A stretch of 33,806 bases of DNA from Massilia sp. (GCA_025359245.1 JANYGW010000096.1:1-33806), one strand, 5' to 3'. Shown: positions 16,017-24,477, counted from the first letter of the stretch. The notes: generated by a model from the sequence alone, not told the origin. Program-made: numbers and translations.

Positions 16017-16897
16017 CTCCTGGCCACCTGGCCGATGCTGCTGGCCAGCACGCGCGCTCCGTGCGACAGCGGCGCGTGGTTCGCCGTCAGCGGGAACAGC
16101 TGAACCGGAATGGCAGGCGCCCATGGACGGCGCTGCACCTTGTCGTCCTGCGCCGCCGACGCGCTGAACGGATCGACCACCGCCATCCCGATCCCCGCTT
16201 CGACCAGCGCGCGGGCGATCTGGCAGGTCTGCACCACCGTGCCAAACATCGGATGCACGCCTTGCTCTTCGCAGGCGGCCACCACCAGCTCGCCCAGCGC
16301 GTCATCGTCGGCTTGGCCGATCAGCGCGCCGCTCAAACCGTCCGCGCCGACCGGCTGCCCGGCTTCGGCATCGCTCCAGCTGCCGCGCGGCGCCAGCACC
16401 GTCATGACGCCCTCGGCGATCGGCTCGGCCAGGATGCCAGGATGGCGCGGGTCCTGCAGCGACAGCGCCAGGTCGGCTTCGCCAAGGCGCAGCGTGTTGA
16501 CGATTTCGCTGGTGTGGTGGGTCGCCAGTTCACAGCGCGTCTGCGGAAAGTCGCGTCGCCACAGGCTCATTGCGGCGGGCATCACGTTGACGGCAATGGT
16601 CGGCGTCGCCACCAGCCGCACAGTTTCCACCGCGCGTTCCTTGAGGCTGGCGGCCAGGCGCCGGATGCCCTGCAAGTCGCGATTGAGTTTTTCGGTTTCA
16701 ATGAACAGGCGGTGCGCCTCGGGGCGCGGAACCAGCTTGCCGCGCACCCGTTCAAACAGCAGCATCCCCAGTTGCAGTTCGGCGTGCTGCAGCACCTTGG
16801 TCACCGCCGGCTGCGAAATGTGCAGCACCTGGGCGGCGCCGCTGATTGTCCCTACCTGCATGACCGCGTGGAATACCTCGATATGGCGCAGGCGCAT
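16004..16897 (-). CDS. LysR-family transcriptional regulator
   Basis: 297 residues from the ATG at 16897, which has AAGGAG 8 bases upstream (an in-frame start at 16918 lies before this site). The N-terminal winged helix-turn-helix is MRLRHIEVFHAVMQVGTISGAAQVLHISQPAVTKVLQHAE, followed by a LysR effector domain (VRLVATPTIAVNVMPAAM to the end). It starts 4 bases after the amidase stop and overlaps ddpX, so it is embedded inside the operon rather than divergent, which is unusual for a LysR gene. It could control ddpX, the operon or D-amino-acid genes elsewhere. AmpR identity was considered but not supported. Confidence 0.88.
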   Translation of the reverse strand: MRLRHIEVFHAVMQVGTISGAAQVLHISQPAVTKVLQHAELQLGMLLFERVRGKLVPRPEAHRLFIETEKLNRDLQGIRRLAASLKERAVETVRLVATPTIAVNVMPAAMSLWRRDFPQTRCELATHHTSEIVNTLRLGEADLALSLQDPRHPGILAEPIAEGVMTVLAPRGSWSDAEAGQPVGADGLSGALIGQADDDALGELVVAACEEQGVHPMFGTVVQTCQIARALVEAGIGMAVVDPFSASAAQDDKVQRRPWAPAIPVQLFPLTANHAPLSHGARVLASSIGQVARRCLA

Positions 16898-16901
16898 CGC
16901 C

Positions 16902-17699
16902 TCACTCCTTCTTGACAACGGCGGTCAGCGCGTCCAGCAGGGCCGCGCTCTCGGCGTCGGGTGTTCCATCGATGGTGGCGGGGCGGTACTTCATCTGGAA
17001 CGCAGCGAGCACCGAGCGGGTGGGCGTATCGAGCTCGCCGTTCAGCGGCACCAGGTAGCCGATCAGCGCCAGCTTCTGCTGGAACCAGGTCACATCGGGC
17101 AGCTGCAGATCGTACTGCGGCCGCGCCGCAGCGACCTTGGCGCCGTCCGGCCACAGCACCAGTCCTTGCTGCGCCAGCTGGATCCACGGGAACATCGGCC
17201 CCGGATCCTGCTTGCGGATTGGCGCCACATCGACGTGGCCAACCACGTTCTCGGGCGGGATGTGGTGGCGCGCCACGATGTCCTTGATTAGCACGATCAG
17301 GCGGTCGATCTGGGCCTGCGGGAACGGATACCAGATGCGCCCATCCGGCCCGTTGGTGAAGCCGGGGTTGACGATTTCGATGCCGATCGAGCTGGCGTTC
17401 AACTGCGTATAGCCCTTCCAGTACGATACGCCGGCGTGGTTGGCCTGTTGCGTTTCATCGACCAGGCCATACACCACCGGCACCGCGTCGTCGGTCAGCA
17501 GGTAGTGCGCGCTGACGACCTGCTCGGTCAGTATCTTGAGCGATGACGGCTTGTCGCTGACGGTGTAGTGCAGCACCAGGAACTTGACCCGGCTGCTCTG
17601 CCCCTTGGCCGTATACGTGCGGTCGATCTGTGGCGTGGTGTCGACGGTGGCGCAGCCGCTCAGCAACGCGATCAGCAAGGTGGCAAACAGGATTTTCAT
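16902..17699 (-). CDS. amiD: N-acetylmuramoyl-L-alanine amidase, AmiD-type lipoprotein
   Basis: 265 residues. Lipobox LSGC puts the acylated Cys at 16, so it is a lipoprotein, probably of the outer membrane (Ala follows Cys, no Asp retention signal). The Amidase_2 domain has zinc ligands His44 (VLHYT), His155 (VGHVDVAP) and Asp165 (KQDPGP), plus Glu108 (GIEIV). A C-terminal peptidoglycan-binding-like domain (about 205-260) has the FQQKLALIGYLVPLNGELD and FQMKYRP helices, as in E. coli AmiD. The enzyme cleaves stem peptides from MurNAc, including 1,6-anhydro-MurNAc. It is 14 bases downstream of the kinase gene and 4 bases upstream of lysR. Assignment firm. Confidence 0.92.
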   Translation of the reverse strand: MKILFATLLIALLSGCATVDTTPQIDRTYTAKGQSSRVKFLVLHYTVSDKPSSLKILTEQVVSAHYLLTDDAVPVVYGLVDETQQANHAGVSYWKGYTQLNASSIGIEIVNPGFTNGPDGRIWYPFPQAQIDRLIVLIKDIVARHHIPPENVVGHVDVAPIRKQDPGPMFPWIQLAQQGLVLWPDGAKVAAARPQYDLQLPDVTWFQQKLALIGYLVPLNGELDTPTRSVLAAFQMKYRPATIDGTPDAESAALLDALTAVVKKE

Positions 17700-17713
17700 G
17701 GTCGTGGGTCGTT

Positions 17714-18646
17714 TCAGTTGGGTGCGCGCGCGGCGATCCGTGCCGCTGCATGATGGGCCTGACCGGTCGCTTGCGTCAAGCTAGTCGCGTCCGGCAGCGC
17801 GGCACGCATCGCGGCACGCATCGCGGCAAGGATGGCCGGATGCAGTTCGGCGGCGCGCCCGGCCAGCACCACCGGCCGCGCGCCGAAGCGCTCGACCAGC
17901 GCCCGCGCCAGCCGCGCCAGCTCGCGTCCGGCCTCGGCCAGGATGGCGGCAGCGACCGGATCGGCAGCGGCGCTGGCCGCGACCGCCAGCGCCAGCTTGC
18001 CCACCGCGCCTCGTTCCTGGCCGTAGATGAACTGGCGCGACAGGGCCCAGTCGTCGCCGCCGATCTGCGCGAACACCGCATGCGCCATCGGCGAAGCGCG
18101 CCAGCGCCCCGGCTCTTCATCCTCGTTGCGCCAAATGTGGCGCAACGCCTCGCGCGCGATCCAGAATCCGCCGCCGCCATCGTCGAGCATGACGCCGCGC
18201 CCGCCGGCCCGGTGGAACTGGCCGGCGGCGTCGATGTAAGCGCCGATCGAGCCGGTGCCGGCATAGACCAGGTAGCCCTGGCCCGGTGCGAAGCTGGCCA
18301 GGTAGGAGATCTCGATGTCATTGCACAGCGTGACCGCGCGCAGCGGCACGGACAACAATCCGGCCAGCCAGCGCTGCAACTGGTCGCCGTCGCCGCCGAA
18401 GCCGGTCAGGCCGGCCTGGATGCGCTGCGGCTGCCCGTGTCCGAGCACGGCCCGGGCCAGCGCGCGGAAGGTCGCATGCACGCTGTCGCGCCCGGCCGCG
18501 CTGCCCATCTGCAGCACCGACATGCCGCCCACCGCGCCCTCGGCGTGAATCTGGCCGTCGCCTGACGCGAGCGCCCAGCGCGTGGACGTGCCGCCGGCAT
18601 CGATGCCGAGCCCGAGGCAGGCGCCAGGTTCTGCGTGCGGATCCAC
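17714..18646 (-). CDS. BadF/BadG-family amino-sugar kinase (GlcNAc/MurNAc kinase candidate)
   Basis: 310 residues from a GTG at 18646 that shares one base with the upstream stop codon (TAGTG), with AAGG 7 bases before it. The ASKHA ATPase fold shows phosphate-1 DAGGT (16-20), an ND pair with probable base Asp110, phosphate-2 GTGS (131-133 region) and GGRGVMLDDGGGGFWIARE (148-166). This is the GlcNAc-kinase branch of the BadF family. That branch includes MurK of Clostridium, which phosphorylates both MurNAc and GlcNAc. With murQ in the same operon and no other kinase here, a MurNAc-6-kinase role is attractive but is inference. A 12-base tandem repeat near the 3' end encodes a duplicated MRAA. 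Confidence 0.82.
   Translation of the reverse strand: MDPHAEPGACLGLGIDAGGTSTRWALASGDGQIHAEGAVGGMSVLQMGSAAGRDSVHATFRALARAVLGHGQPQRIQAGLTGFGGDGDQLQRWLAGLLSVPLRAVTLCNDIEISYLASFAPGQGYLVYAGTGSIGAYIDAAGQFHRAGGRGVMLDDGGGGFWIAREALRHIWRNEDEEPGRWRASPMAHAVFAQIGGDDWALSRQFIYGQERGAVGKLALAVAASAAADPVAAAILAEAGRELARLARALVERFGARPVVLAGRAAELHPAILAAMRAAMRAALPDATSLTQATGQAHHAAARIAARAPN
17801..17824. repeat. 12-base tandem repeat inside the kinase gene
   Basis: ggcacgcatcgc occurs twice in immediate succession, in frame, giving a duplicated Ala-Met-Arg-Ala stretch near the kinase C-terminus. Probably replication slippage; length may vary between strains. Confidence 0.8.
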
Positions 18647-20274
18647 TATTTGACCTTGGCGACCACCGGATCGGCCGCCTTCCAGACGGACACCCGTTCG
18701 CCTTCGTTGCCGAGCCGGTCGACCGCGCTCAGCACGACCGCGCTGACGTCGTCGGACACGCTCCAGTCGGTCCGGCTGGCCGGGATCACGGCGAAGCGCC
18801 ATTCGGCGCCATGGCGCGACCAGATCGCGTAGTGGACGTTGTCGCGGCCTGGCGTAATCTTAATGTTCAGTACGTTTACGCCATGCTTGGCGCTGACCGT
18901 CGGCGTGCCGGGGGCTTCGCTGCCCAGCCACGGCGTGGCCGGCACCAGCGCCGGCACGGCGTAATGGCCGGCCTTGAGCTGGTCGCTGATGCCCTGGCGG
19001 TTATCCATCAGGGCCGCGATACTGAAGTGCACGTGGCCGTCGGCCTTGGGCCGGCTGCGCGTCAAGCCGATCTGCTGCACGATCTCGTCGGCCGCGTAGG
19101 CCTTGGTCGGCGCGCCGATGCGACTGGTGTACAGCCCCGGCCAGATATGTCGGCCCTGGCGATTCTGCGCCAGCCAGTAGTCGAGCAGCACGCCGTAGGC
19201 TTGCGGCGCCTGGGCGATCGGCCAGTACAGCTGCGGCGACAGATAATCGAGCCAGCCGTTTTCGAGCCAGGTCTCGGCGTCGGCGTACAGCTTGTCGTAC
19301 TGGCTGAAACCGACGATGCCGGCCGGGCGCCGGTCGGGCCGGCCCAGGCCGAACGGGCTGATGCCGAAGCGCACCCAGCTTTTTTCGGCGTGGATGCCCT
19401 TGTACAGCGCTTCGATCAGCTGGTTGACGTTCTGGCGGCGCCAGTCGGCCTTGGCCAGTTTGCCGCCGCCGAACTGATAGCGCTGCCAGGACGGCTGGTC
19501 CGGAAAATCGAGTTCCGGCTTGCCGCCGCCCGCGCCATCGAGCGCGCCTTCCGGTCCGCCGCCCGCTTCGATCGGATACGGATAAAAATAATCGTCGATG
19601 TGGACGCCGTCGATGTCGTAGCGCTTGACGACATCGAGGATCACGGCCAGCGTCTGTTTCGACGCCGCTTCCTCGCCCGGATCCATCCACAGGAAGCGCC
19701 CGTAGGCCTTGACCGCCGACGGGTTGGTCTTCGAAATATGCGACGCCGACACGGGCGACTTGGCCGTCGCGTGGCGCGCCCGGTACGGATTGAACCAGGC
19801 GTGCAGCTCCAGCCCGCGCGCGTGCGCCTGGGCGATCCAGAACTTGAGCGGGTCATACCACGGCTGCGGCGCGCGGCCCTGCGCGCCGCTCAGGTATTCG
19901 GACCACGGTTCGATCTCGGACGCATAGATCGCGTCGGCGCTCGGGCGCACCTGCAGCACGATCGCGTTCAGGTTCATCGCCTTGGCACGGTCGAGGATGG
20001 CGATCGCCTCGGCCTGTTGCTGGGCCGCGCTCAGGTTCGATTTGCTGGGCCAGTCGATATTGGCCACGGTCGATACCCACGCGGCGCGAAACTCGCGCGG
20101 GGCGGGCGGCGGCGTCAGCTCGGTGCCGCCCGGCGTCGGCGGGGTATGCGGCAGCGGTGGCTTGTTGGCCACCGGCACGACCAGCGGCGCGACCGGGGTG
20201 CAACTGGCGACCAGGCCACCGAGCGTCAACACAGCGGCCAGCGCGAAGGCGCGTTTCTTCAAATTAGGCTGCAA
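18646..20274 (-). CDS. GHL10-type glycoside hydrolase lipoprotein (DigH/YngK-like)
   Basis: About 542 residues from a TTG at 20274, chosen because GAGGA stands six bases in front of it, whereas the in-frame TTG at 20280 abuts that ribosome site. Lipobox VASC places the acylated Cys at residue 25, followed by a Pro-rich linker (to about 60). The catalytic barrel has EFRAAWVSTVANIDWPS, NAIVLQVRPSADAIYAS, GLELHAWFNPYRA and DGVHIDDYFYPYP, all hallmarks of the glycosyl-hydrolase-like 10 family. E. coli DigH of this family cleaves peptide-free (denuded) peptidoglycan glycans. A small C-terminal Fn3-like segment ends the protein. It starts 13 bases after the nagX-like stop and overlaps the kinase start. 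Substrate here is inferred. Confidence 0.87.
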   Translation of the reverse strand: MQPNLKKRAFALAAVLTLGGLVASCTPVAPLVVPVANKPPLPHTPPTPGGTELTPPPAPREFRAAWVSTVANIDWPSKSNLSAAQQQAEAIAILDRAKAMNLNAIVLQVRPSADAIYASEIEPWSEYLSGAQGRAPQPWYDPLKFWIAQAHARGLELHAWFNPYRARHATAKSPVSASHISKTNPSAVKAYGRFLWMDPGEEAASKQTLAVILDVVKRYDIDGVHIDDYFYPYPIEAGGGPEGALDGAGGGKPELDFPDQPSWQRYQFGGGKLAKADWRRQNVNQLIEALYKGIHAEKSWVRFGISPFGLGRPDRRPAGIVGFSQYDKLYADAETWLENGWLDYLSPQLYWPIAQAPQAYGVLLDYWLAQNRQGRHIWPGLYTSRIGAPTKAYAADEIVQQIGLTRSRPKADGHVHFSIAALMDNRQGISDQLKAGHYAVPALVPATPWLGSEAPGTPTVSAKHGVNVLNIKITPGRDNVHYAIWSRHGAEWRFAVIPASRTDWSVSDDVSAVVLSAVDRLGNEGERVSVWKAADPVVAKVK

Positions 20275-20287
20275 AACCAATCCTCAA

Positions 20288-21430
20288 TTAAACTTTGACG
20301 ACCCATTTATTGCGCCACATAAACCATGCGACGGCGAACATGGCCGCGTTGAACAACAGAGCATAAAGCAAAGAGCTGTTCACTGGGCCGATGTCCAGTG
20401 CGCGCAGCGGCGCATACGACAATGCGCCGAGCGAGATGGTACTGCCATCCGCCTGGGAAAATTTGATAAATCCGAGCATTTTTGCCACTAGCGCGGAGAA
20501 GGCGAAGATGAACAGCGCATTCATGCCGTAGATGATGAACGGCAAGCTCCAGCGCGCCGCGATAGCCCGCACCTGCGCATGGGGATTGGCGTCCAGCAGC
20601 CAGTAAAACGCCGCAAACAGCAGCAGCGCCCAGCCGCTCATGAACAGGCAGAACGAGGGCGTCCACAGGCTCTTGTTGATCGGCATGAGGATCACGTCGA
20701 GGATGGCGCCCAGCCACAGCAGCAGCAAACCGGCCAGCAGCATCCACACGGTTTTTTCCGCCTGGCCATGGCCCGACAGCAGCCAGCGCCCGGCCAGCAC
20801 GCCGATCAACTGGCTGCACACGGCCGGCAGGCTGCTGACCAGGCCTTCCGGATCCCAGGTCTTCGAATGCGACCACAGGTGGCCGTCAAGCAGCAACCGG
20901 TCGATATAAGCGCCAAAGTCCTTGCCCGGTTCGAGCACGCCGGCGCCGATGCCCGGCACCGGTACCCACAGCATCAGCACGCTGTAGAGGGCCAGCAGGG
21001 CGGCGATCCACGCCACTTGCGCGCGCCACGCGCAATACACGACGATGGGCGCAGCCAGCAGGGTGCACAGGGCAATGCGCTGCAGCACGCCCGGTATGCG
21101 CACCGCGCCAAAATTAAAGTGGGGAATCAGGTTCAGCGCGTAGCCGACCAGGAAGATCAGCCCGGCCCGCCTGGCCAGCTTGGCCAGCAGCGCCGGCTTG
21201 TGGGCGCCGGCCTCGGCCAGCCGCCCCAGCGACAACGCCATCGACACGCCGCCGATGAACAGGAAGAACGGAAAGATCCAGTCGGTGAAGGTCCAGCCGT
21301 TCCACTCTGCGTGTTCCAGCTGGCGGTACAGATGGGACCAGTCGCCCGGATTATTCACCAGCACCATGGCGGCGATGGTGAACCCGCGGAACGCGTCCAG
21401 CGACGAGAGGCGCACTGGGATGCTGCTCAT
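20288..21430 (-). CDS. nagX: NagX-like membrane acyltransferase (HGSNAT/DUF5009 family)
   Basis: 380 residues, about ten membrane segments. The N-terminus RLSSLDAFRGFTIAAMVLVNNPG and the loop HAEWNGWTFTDWIFPFFLFIGGVSMAL are diagnostic of the bacterial relatives of heparan-alpha-glucosaminide N-acetyltransferase, with His40 equivalent to the histidine used in acetyl transfer. Proteins of this type, called NagX in Xanthomonas and Shewanella, occur in GlcNAc or chitin gene clusters. It would modify amino sugars across the inner membrane using cytoplasmic acetyl-CoA, but its true substrate is unknown. The ATG overlaps the stop of the transporter gene by four bases (ATGA). Confidence 0.85.
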   Translation of the reverse strand: MSSIPVRLSSLDAFRGFTIAAMVLVNNPGDWSHLYRQLEHAEWNGWTFTDWIFPFFLFIGGVSMALSLGRLAEAGAHKPALLAKLARRAGLIFLVGYALNLIPHFNFGAVRIPGVLQRIALCTLLAAPIVVYCAWRAQVAWIAALLALYSVLMLWVPVPGIGAGVLEPGKDFGAYIDRLLLDGHLWSHSKTWDPEGLVSSLPAVCSQLIGVLAGRWLLSGHGQAEKTVWMLLAGLLLLWLGAILDVILMPINKSLWTPSFCLFMSGWALLLFAAFYWLLDANPHAQVRAIAARWSLPFIIYGMNALFIFAFSALVAKMLGFIKFSQADGSTISLGALSYAPLRALDIGPVNSSLLYALLFNAAMFAVAWFMWRNKWVVKV

Positions 21431-22770
21431 TTGGCGGGCTTTTTCCCGAATTCCGGATCAATCTTGATCAGTGCGGCCATCCCAAATGCGGGCAAGGTCA
21501 TCAGGCAGACGTAGACGAAGAAATTCTCATAGCCCAAGTATTCCTGGATGCGTCCGCTGTACATACCCGGCACCATCATTCCCAAGGCCATCAAGCCGGT
21601 GCAGATCGCGTAATGGGCGGTCTTGTGTTCACCGTCGGCGAGCATGATCATGTACATCAGCAGCGCGGCAAAGCCGAAGCCGTAGCCGAACTGTTCAAGA
21701 GCAATGCAGCCTGAGATCACGGCAATGCCGTGTGTCAGATGGATGGACAGGAACGAAAGCGGACCCTGCACTTCCCATGTGAATATCGGCTCGATGTTGT
21801 GCGGCAGCTGGTGAGACAGGAACACGAATACCAGGTCCGGCACGTGCACCGCAAATACCATCAGCCACAAGGCGCGCTTGAGGCCAATTTTCGAAATCAC
21901 GTAGCCGCCTAGCAAGCCGCCCAAGGTCAGGAACAACACCCCGACCCCGCCATATACCTGGCCCACTTGCGCCGTCGACAGGCCCAGGCCGCCTTGCGCG
22001 AGCGGATCCTTCATGAAGGGGATCACCATCTTGATCAGCTGCGATTCACCGAGGCGGAAGGTCAGGATGAAAGCGAGCGCCACCAGGATGTCCTTGCGCT
22101 TGAAAAACGACCAGATAGTCGCGAAGTATTCCTGGATGTAGTTGTCACCCTGAACCACGGCGTGGTCAGCTGCGGGCCTGGGCAGGATGAAGAAGTGATA
22201 CGCCCACATCGACAGGAACATGCCGCCGGCCACGACCATTACCACGGACCAGGCGTAGCCAACATCGTGGGTGCGCTCCGTCAGCTTGCCGGCCAGGTAG
22301 ACCAGGCCGCCCTGGCCGGCAATATTGGCAAGGCGATAGAAGGTACTGCGCACGCCCACGAACGCGGCCTGTTCGTGCTGCGGAAGGGCCAGCATGTAGA
22401 AGCCGTCAGCCGCAATATCATGCGTGGCTGAACTGAACGCCATCAGCCAGAATATGGCCAGGCTGATCTGAAAAAACGAGGGCAACTGGGTCGTCAGTGC
22501 CACGGAAGCGAGCGCCGCGCCGATGATGAACTGCATGCTCACCGTCCACCAGCGCTTGGTACGGAACATGTCGATGAAAGGCGACCAGAAGGGCTTGATC
22601 ACCCACGGCAAATACAACCAGCTGGTATAGAAGGCGAAGTTATCATTGCTGATACCGAAGTCCTTGTACATGACGCTGGCCAGCACCATGACAGCGACGT
22701 ACGGAATAGCCTGGGCAAAGTACAGGGTGGGGATCCACGACCACGGATTGCTTGCGTTCGGTTTTTGCAT
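21427..22770 (-). CDS. MFS transporter, AmpG-like
   Basis: 447 residues from the ATG at 22770 (the in-frame TTG at 22788 lacks a ribosome site). About 12 membrane segments; SWIPTLYFAQAIPYVAVMVLASVMYKD at the start, WLMAFSSATHDIAADGFYM (about 115-133) and EQFGYGFGFAALLMYMI near the C-terminus are characteristic of the AmpG/acetyl-CoA-transporter branch. AmpG imports GlcNAc-anhydro-MurNAc muropeptides. Given murQ upstream and nagX downstream, the cargo could be muropeptide, GlcNAc-MurNAc disaccharide or free amino sugar. The 40-base gap after murQ is short. Family good, cargo inferred. Confidence 0.85.
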   Translation of the reverse strand: MQKPNASNPWSWIPTLYFAQAIPYVAVMVLASVMYKDFGISNDNFAFYTSWLYLPWVIKPFWSPFIDMFRTKRWWTVSMQFIIGAALASVALTTQLPSFFQISLAIFWLMAFSSATHDIAADGFYMLALPQHEQAAFVGVRSTFYRLANIAGQGGLVYLAGKLTERTHDVGYAWSVVMVVAGGMFLSMWAYHFFILPRPAADHAVVQGDNYIQEYFATIWSFFKRKDILVALAFILTFRLGESQLIKMVIPFMKDPLAQGGLGLSTAQVGQVYGGVGVLFLTLGGLLGGYVISKIGLKRALWLMVFAVHVPDLVFVFLSHQLPHNIEPIFTWEVQGPLSFLSIHLTHGIAVISGCIALEQFGYGFGFAALLMYMIMLADGEHKTAHYAICTGLMALGMMVPGMYSGRIQEYLGYENFFVYVCLMTLPAFGMAALIKIDPEFGKKPAK

Positions 22771-22810
22771 TGATACTTTCGCACTCAACGCAGTACCGGG
22801 AACTGTTCCG

Positions 22811-23692
22811 CTATGTCGCTAGCGCCTGGCGCACGCTGCCGCGCGACGCCTCGAGCAGCCCCCTGGCCTGGTCGATACTGGTTTTTTTGGTCAGGGCCAC
22901 GATGGCGACCTTGACGTGGAAATCGCATTGTTCCAGCACGTCGCGCGCTGCTTGTTCATCGGCGCCCGTGGCAAACATCGTCAGGCGGACCGCGCGCAGC
23001 ACCAGCTTGGCGTTGGTTGGCTTCAAGTCTACCATCAGGTTGCCATAAACCTTGTTCAAACGCACCATCAACGCGCTCGAAAAGGCATTCAGTGCAATTT
23101 TCTGCGAGGTGCCCGCTTTCAGGCGCGTGCTGCCCGAGATCACTTCGGAACCGGTGTCGAGGGTGATGCCGATATCGGCCTCGGCCACCACCGGCGCGTC
23201 GACATTGTTGGCGAAGCCGATCGCCAGCGCGCCGGCCTCGCGCGCGGCGCGCAGGGCGCCCAGCACATACGGTGTGGCGCCCGACGCGGCCAGCAGCAGC
23301 ACCACGTCGTTGGCGCCGGGATTGTACTGGCGCAGGTCGGCCGCGCCTTGGGCGGCATCGTCCTCGGCGCCTTCGACGGCGGTGAACATGGCGTCGTTGC
23401 CCCCGGCCAGCAGGGCCAGCGCGCGCTCATGCGGCCAGGAAAACGTGGGGTACAGTTCGACGCTGTCGAGCACGCCGAGCCGGCCCGAGGTGCCGGCACC
23501 GACATAGATCAGGCGCCCGCCCGCCTCGATGCGCGCCAGTGCGGCGCCGACCGCGCGTGCGATGGCCGGCGCGGCGGCGCGAACGGCGTTGACGGCATTG
23601 ACCTGGTCATCGATCAGCACGGCGACCAGTTCTGCGGTCGGGTACAGGTCGAGATCGGCGTGGCGTTGGTCTGGCGTTTCGGTTTTTAACAT
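22811..23692 (-). CDS. murQ: N-acetylmuramic acid 6-phosphate etherase
   Basis: 293 residues, cytoplasmic. MurQ cleaves the D-lactyl ether of MurNAc-6-P to yield GlcNAc-6-P and D-lactate. The SIS-domain signature VGAGTSGRLGVLDSVEL holds catalytic Glu79; the VEGAEDD segment gives Glu110; STRLKAGTSQKIALNAFSSALMVRLNKVYGNLMVDLKPTNAKL is the conserved second half. The C-terminal helical part (DEQAARDVLEQCDFHVKVAIVAL) is complete. The gene follows gntR by 44 bases on the same strand. The Shine-Dalgarno is weak. Identification is firm. Confidence 0.96.
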   Translation of the reverse strand: MLKTETPDQRHADLDLYPTAELVAVLIDDQVNAVNAVRAAAPAIARAVGAALARIEAGGRLIYVGAGTSGRLGVLDSVELYPTFSWPHERALALLAGGNDAMFTAVEGAEDDAAQGAADLRQYNPGANDVVLLLAASGATPYVLGALRAAREAGALAIGFANNVDAPVVAEADIGITLDTGSEVISGSTRLKAGTSQKIALNAFSSALMVRLNKVYGNLMVDLKPTNAKLVLRAVRLTMFATGADEQAARDVLEQCDFHVKVAIVALTKKTSIDQARGLLEASRGSVRQALAT

Positions 23693-23736
23693 CGCTGTCT
23701 GCTTTGTTCCGATACCACCAGTGTACTGCTAAAGCA

Positions 23737-24477
23737 TCAAGTGACGCGGCGCATCTCTGCAACGAAATCGTAATGATCGCTGCGGCAATACGAATGGGTC
23801 AGCTCAACCGCCTGGCCCGACTCGAGGTAGCCAACGCGGGTGATGAACAGGACTGCCTGTCCGACCGGCACGCCAAGCTGGCCGGCCAGGGTCGCCGAGG
23901 CATTCATCGCACGGATATGCTGCAGCGCGCGCACCGGCATGTGACCGCTCAGGGCCAGGTGTTCATACAGGGAATTGCCGACCGCTTCGGGACGCGCCAG
24001 CACGGCGGCCGGGATCACGCTGACCTCGTAGGCCATGACGATGTCGTCGGCCATGCGCAGCCGTTCCAGGCGCGCCACACGGGTATTCGGCGACAGGCCC
24101 AGGCTCAGCTGTTCATCGGCGGATGCCACCACCAGCGAGCGGCTGAGCCACTGCGAGCCGGGCTTGTAGCCGCGCTGCTGCAATTGTTCGGAGAAGCTGG
24201 ACAGGTTCGACAGGGGCTGCTCGATGCGCGGCGCCACATAGTTGCCCGAGCCGCGGCGGCGCACCACCAGGCCCTGTTCGACCAGCTGGTCGATGGCCTT
24301 GCGGGCGGTTACGCGCGACACGTCGAGCTGCTCGGACAGCAGCCGCTCGGACGGCAGCGCCTGATCAACCTGGTAGCGGCCTTCGCGCACATCCAGGATC
24401 AGCTTGCGCGCCACCTGCATGTAGAGTGGTGAATTATCGTTCAAATCGGCTTTGAATTCGGTGCTGGTATCGCTCAT
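23737..24477 (-). CDS. GntR-family (HutC/UTRA) regulator, NagR-like
   Basis: 246 residues from the ATG at 24477. The winged helix-turn-helix (SPLYMQVARKLILDVREGRYQVDQALPSERLLSEQLDVSRVTARKAIDQL, about 16-65, with RRRGSGNYV wing at 73-81) is followed by a UTRA effector domain (about 95-240: LSNLSSFSEQLQQRGYKPGSQWL... ITRVGYLESGQAVELTHSYCRSDHYDF). This is the NagR/DasR/MurR-like architecture that senses phosphorylated amino sugars. As the first gene of the salvage operon it is the likely repressor, released by GlcNAc-6-P or MurNAc-6-P. The longer frame upstream has no supporting ribosome site. Confidence 0.9.
   Translation of the reverse strand: MSDTSTEFKADLNDNSPLYMQVARKLILDVREGRYQVDQALPSERLLSEQLDVSRVTARKAIDQLVEQGLVVRRRGSGNYVAPRIEQPLSNLSSFSEQLQQRGYKPGSQWLSRSLVVASADEQLSLGLSPNTRVARLERLRMADDIVMAYEVSVIPAAVLARPEAVGNSLYEHLALSGHMPVRALQHIRAMNASATLAGQLGVPVGQAVLFITRVGYLESGQAVELTHSYCRSDHYDFVAEMRRVT

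Noticed and set aside
16004-16897. LysR protein as AmpR, the beta-lactamase regulator
   Set aside because: The nearby AmpG-like and AmiD-type genes made it tempting, but the sequence has no AmpR-specific feature I can recognise and no ampC is adjacent.
23693-23736. NagR-type operator between gntR and murQ
   Set aside because: taccaccagtgta is palindromic only at its ends; not convincing.
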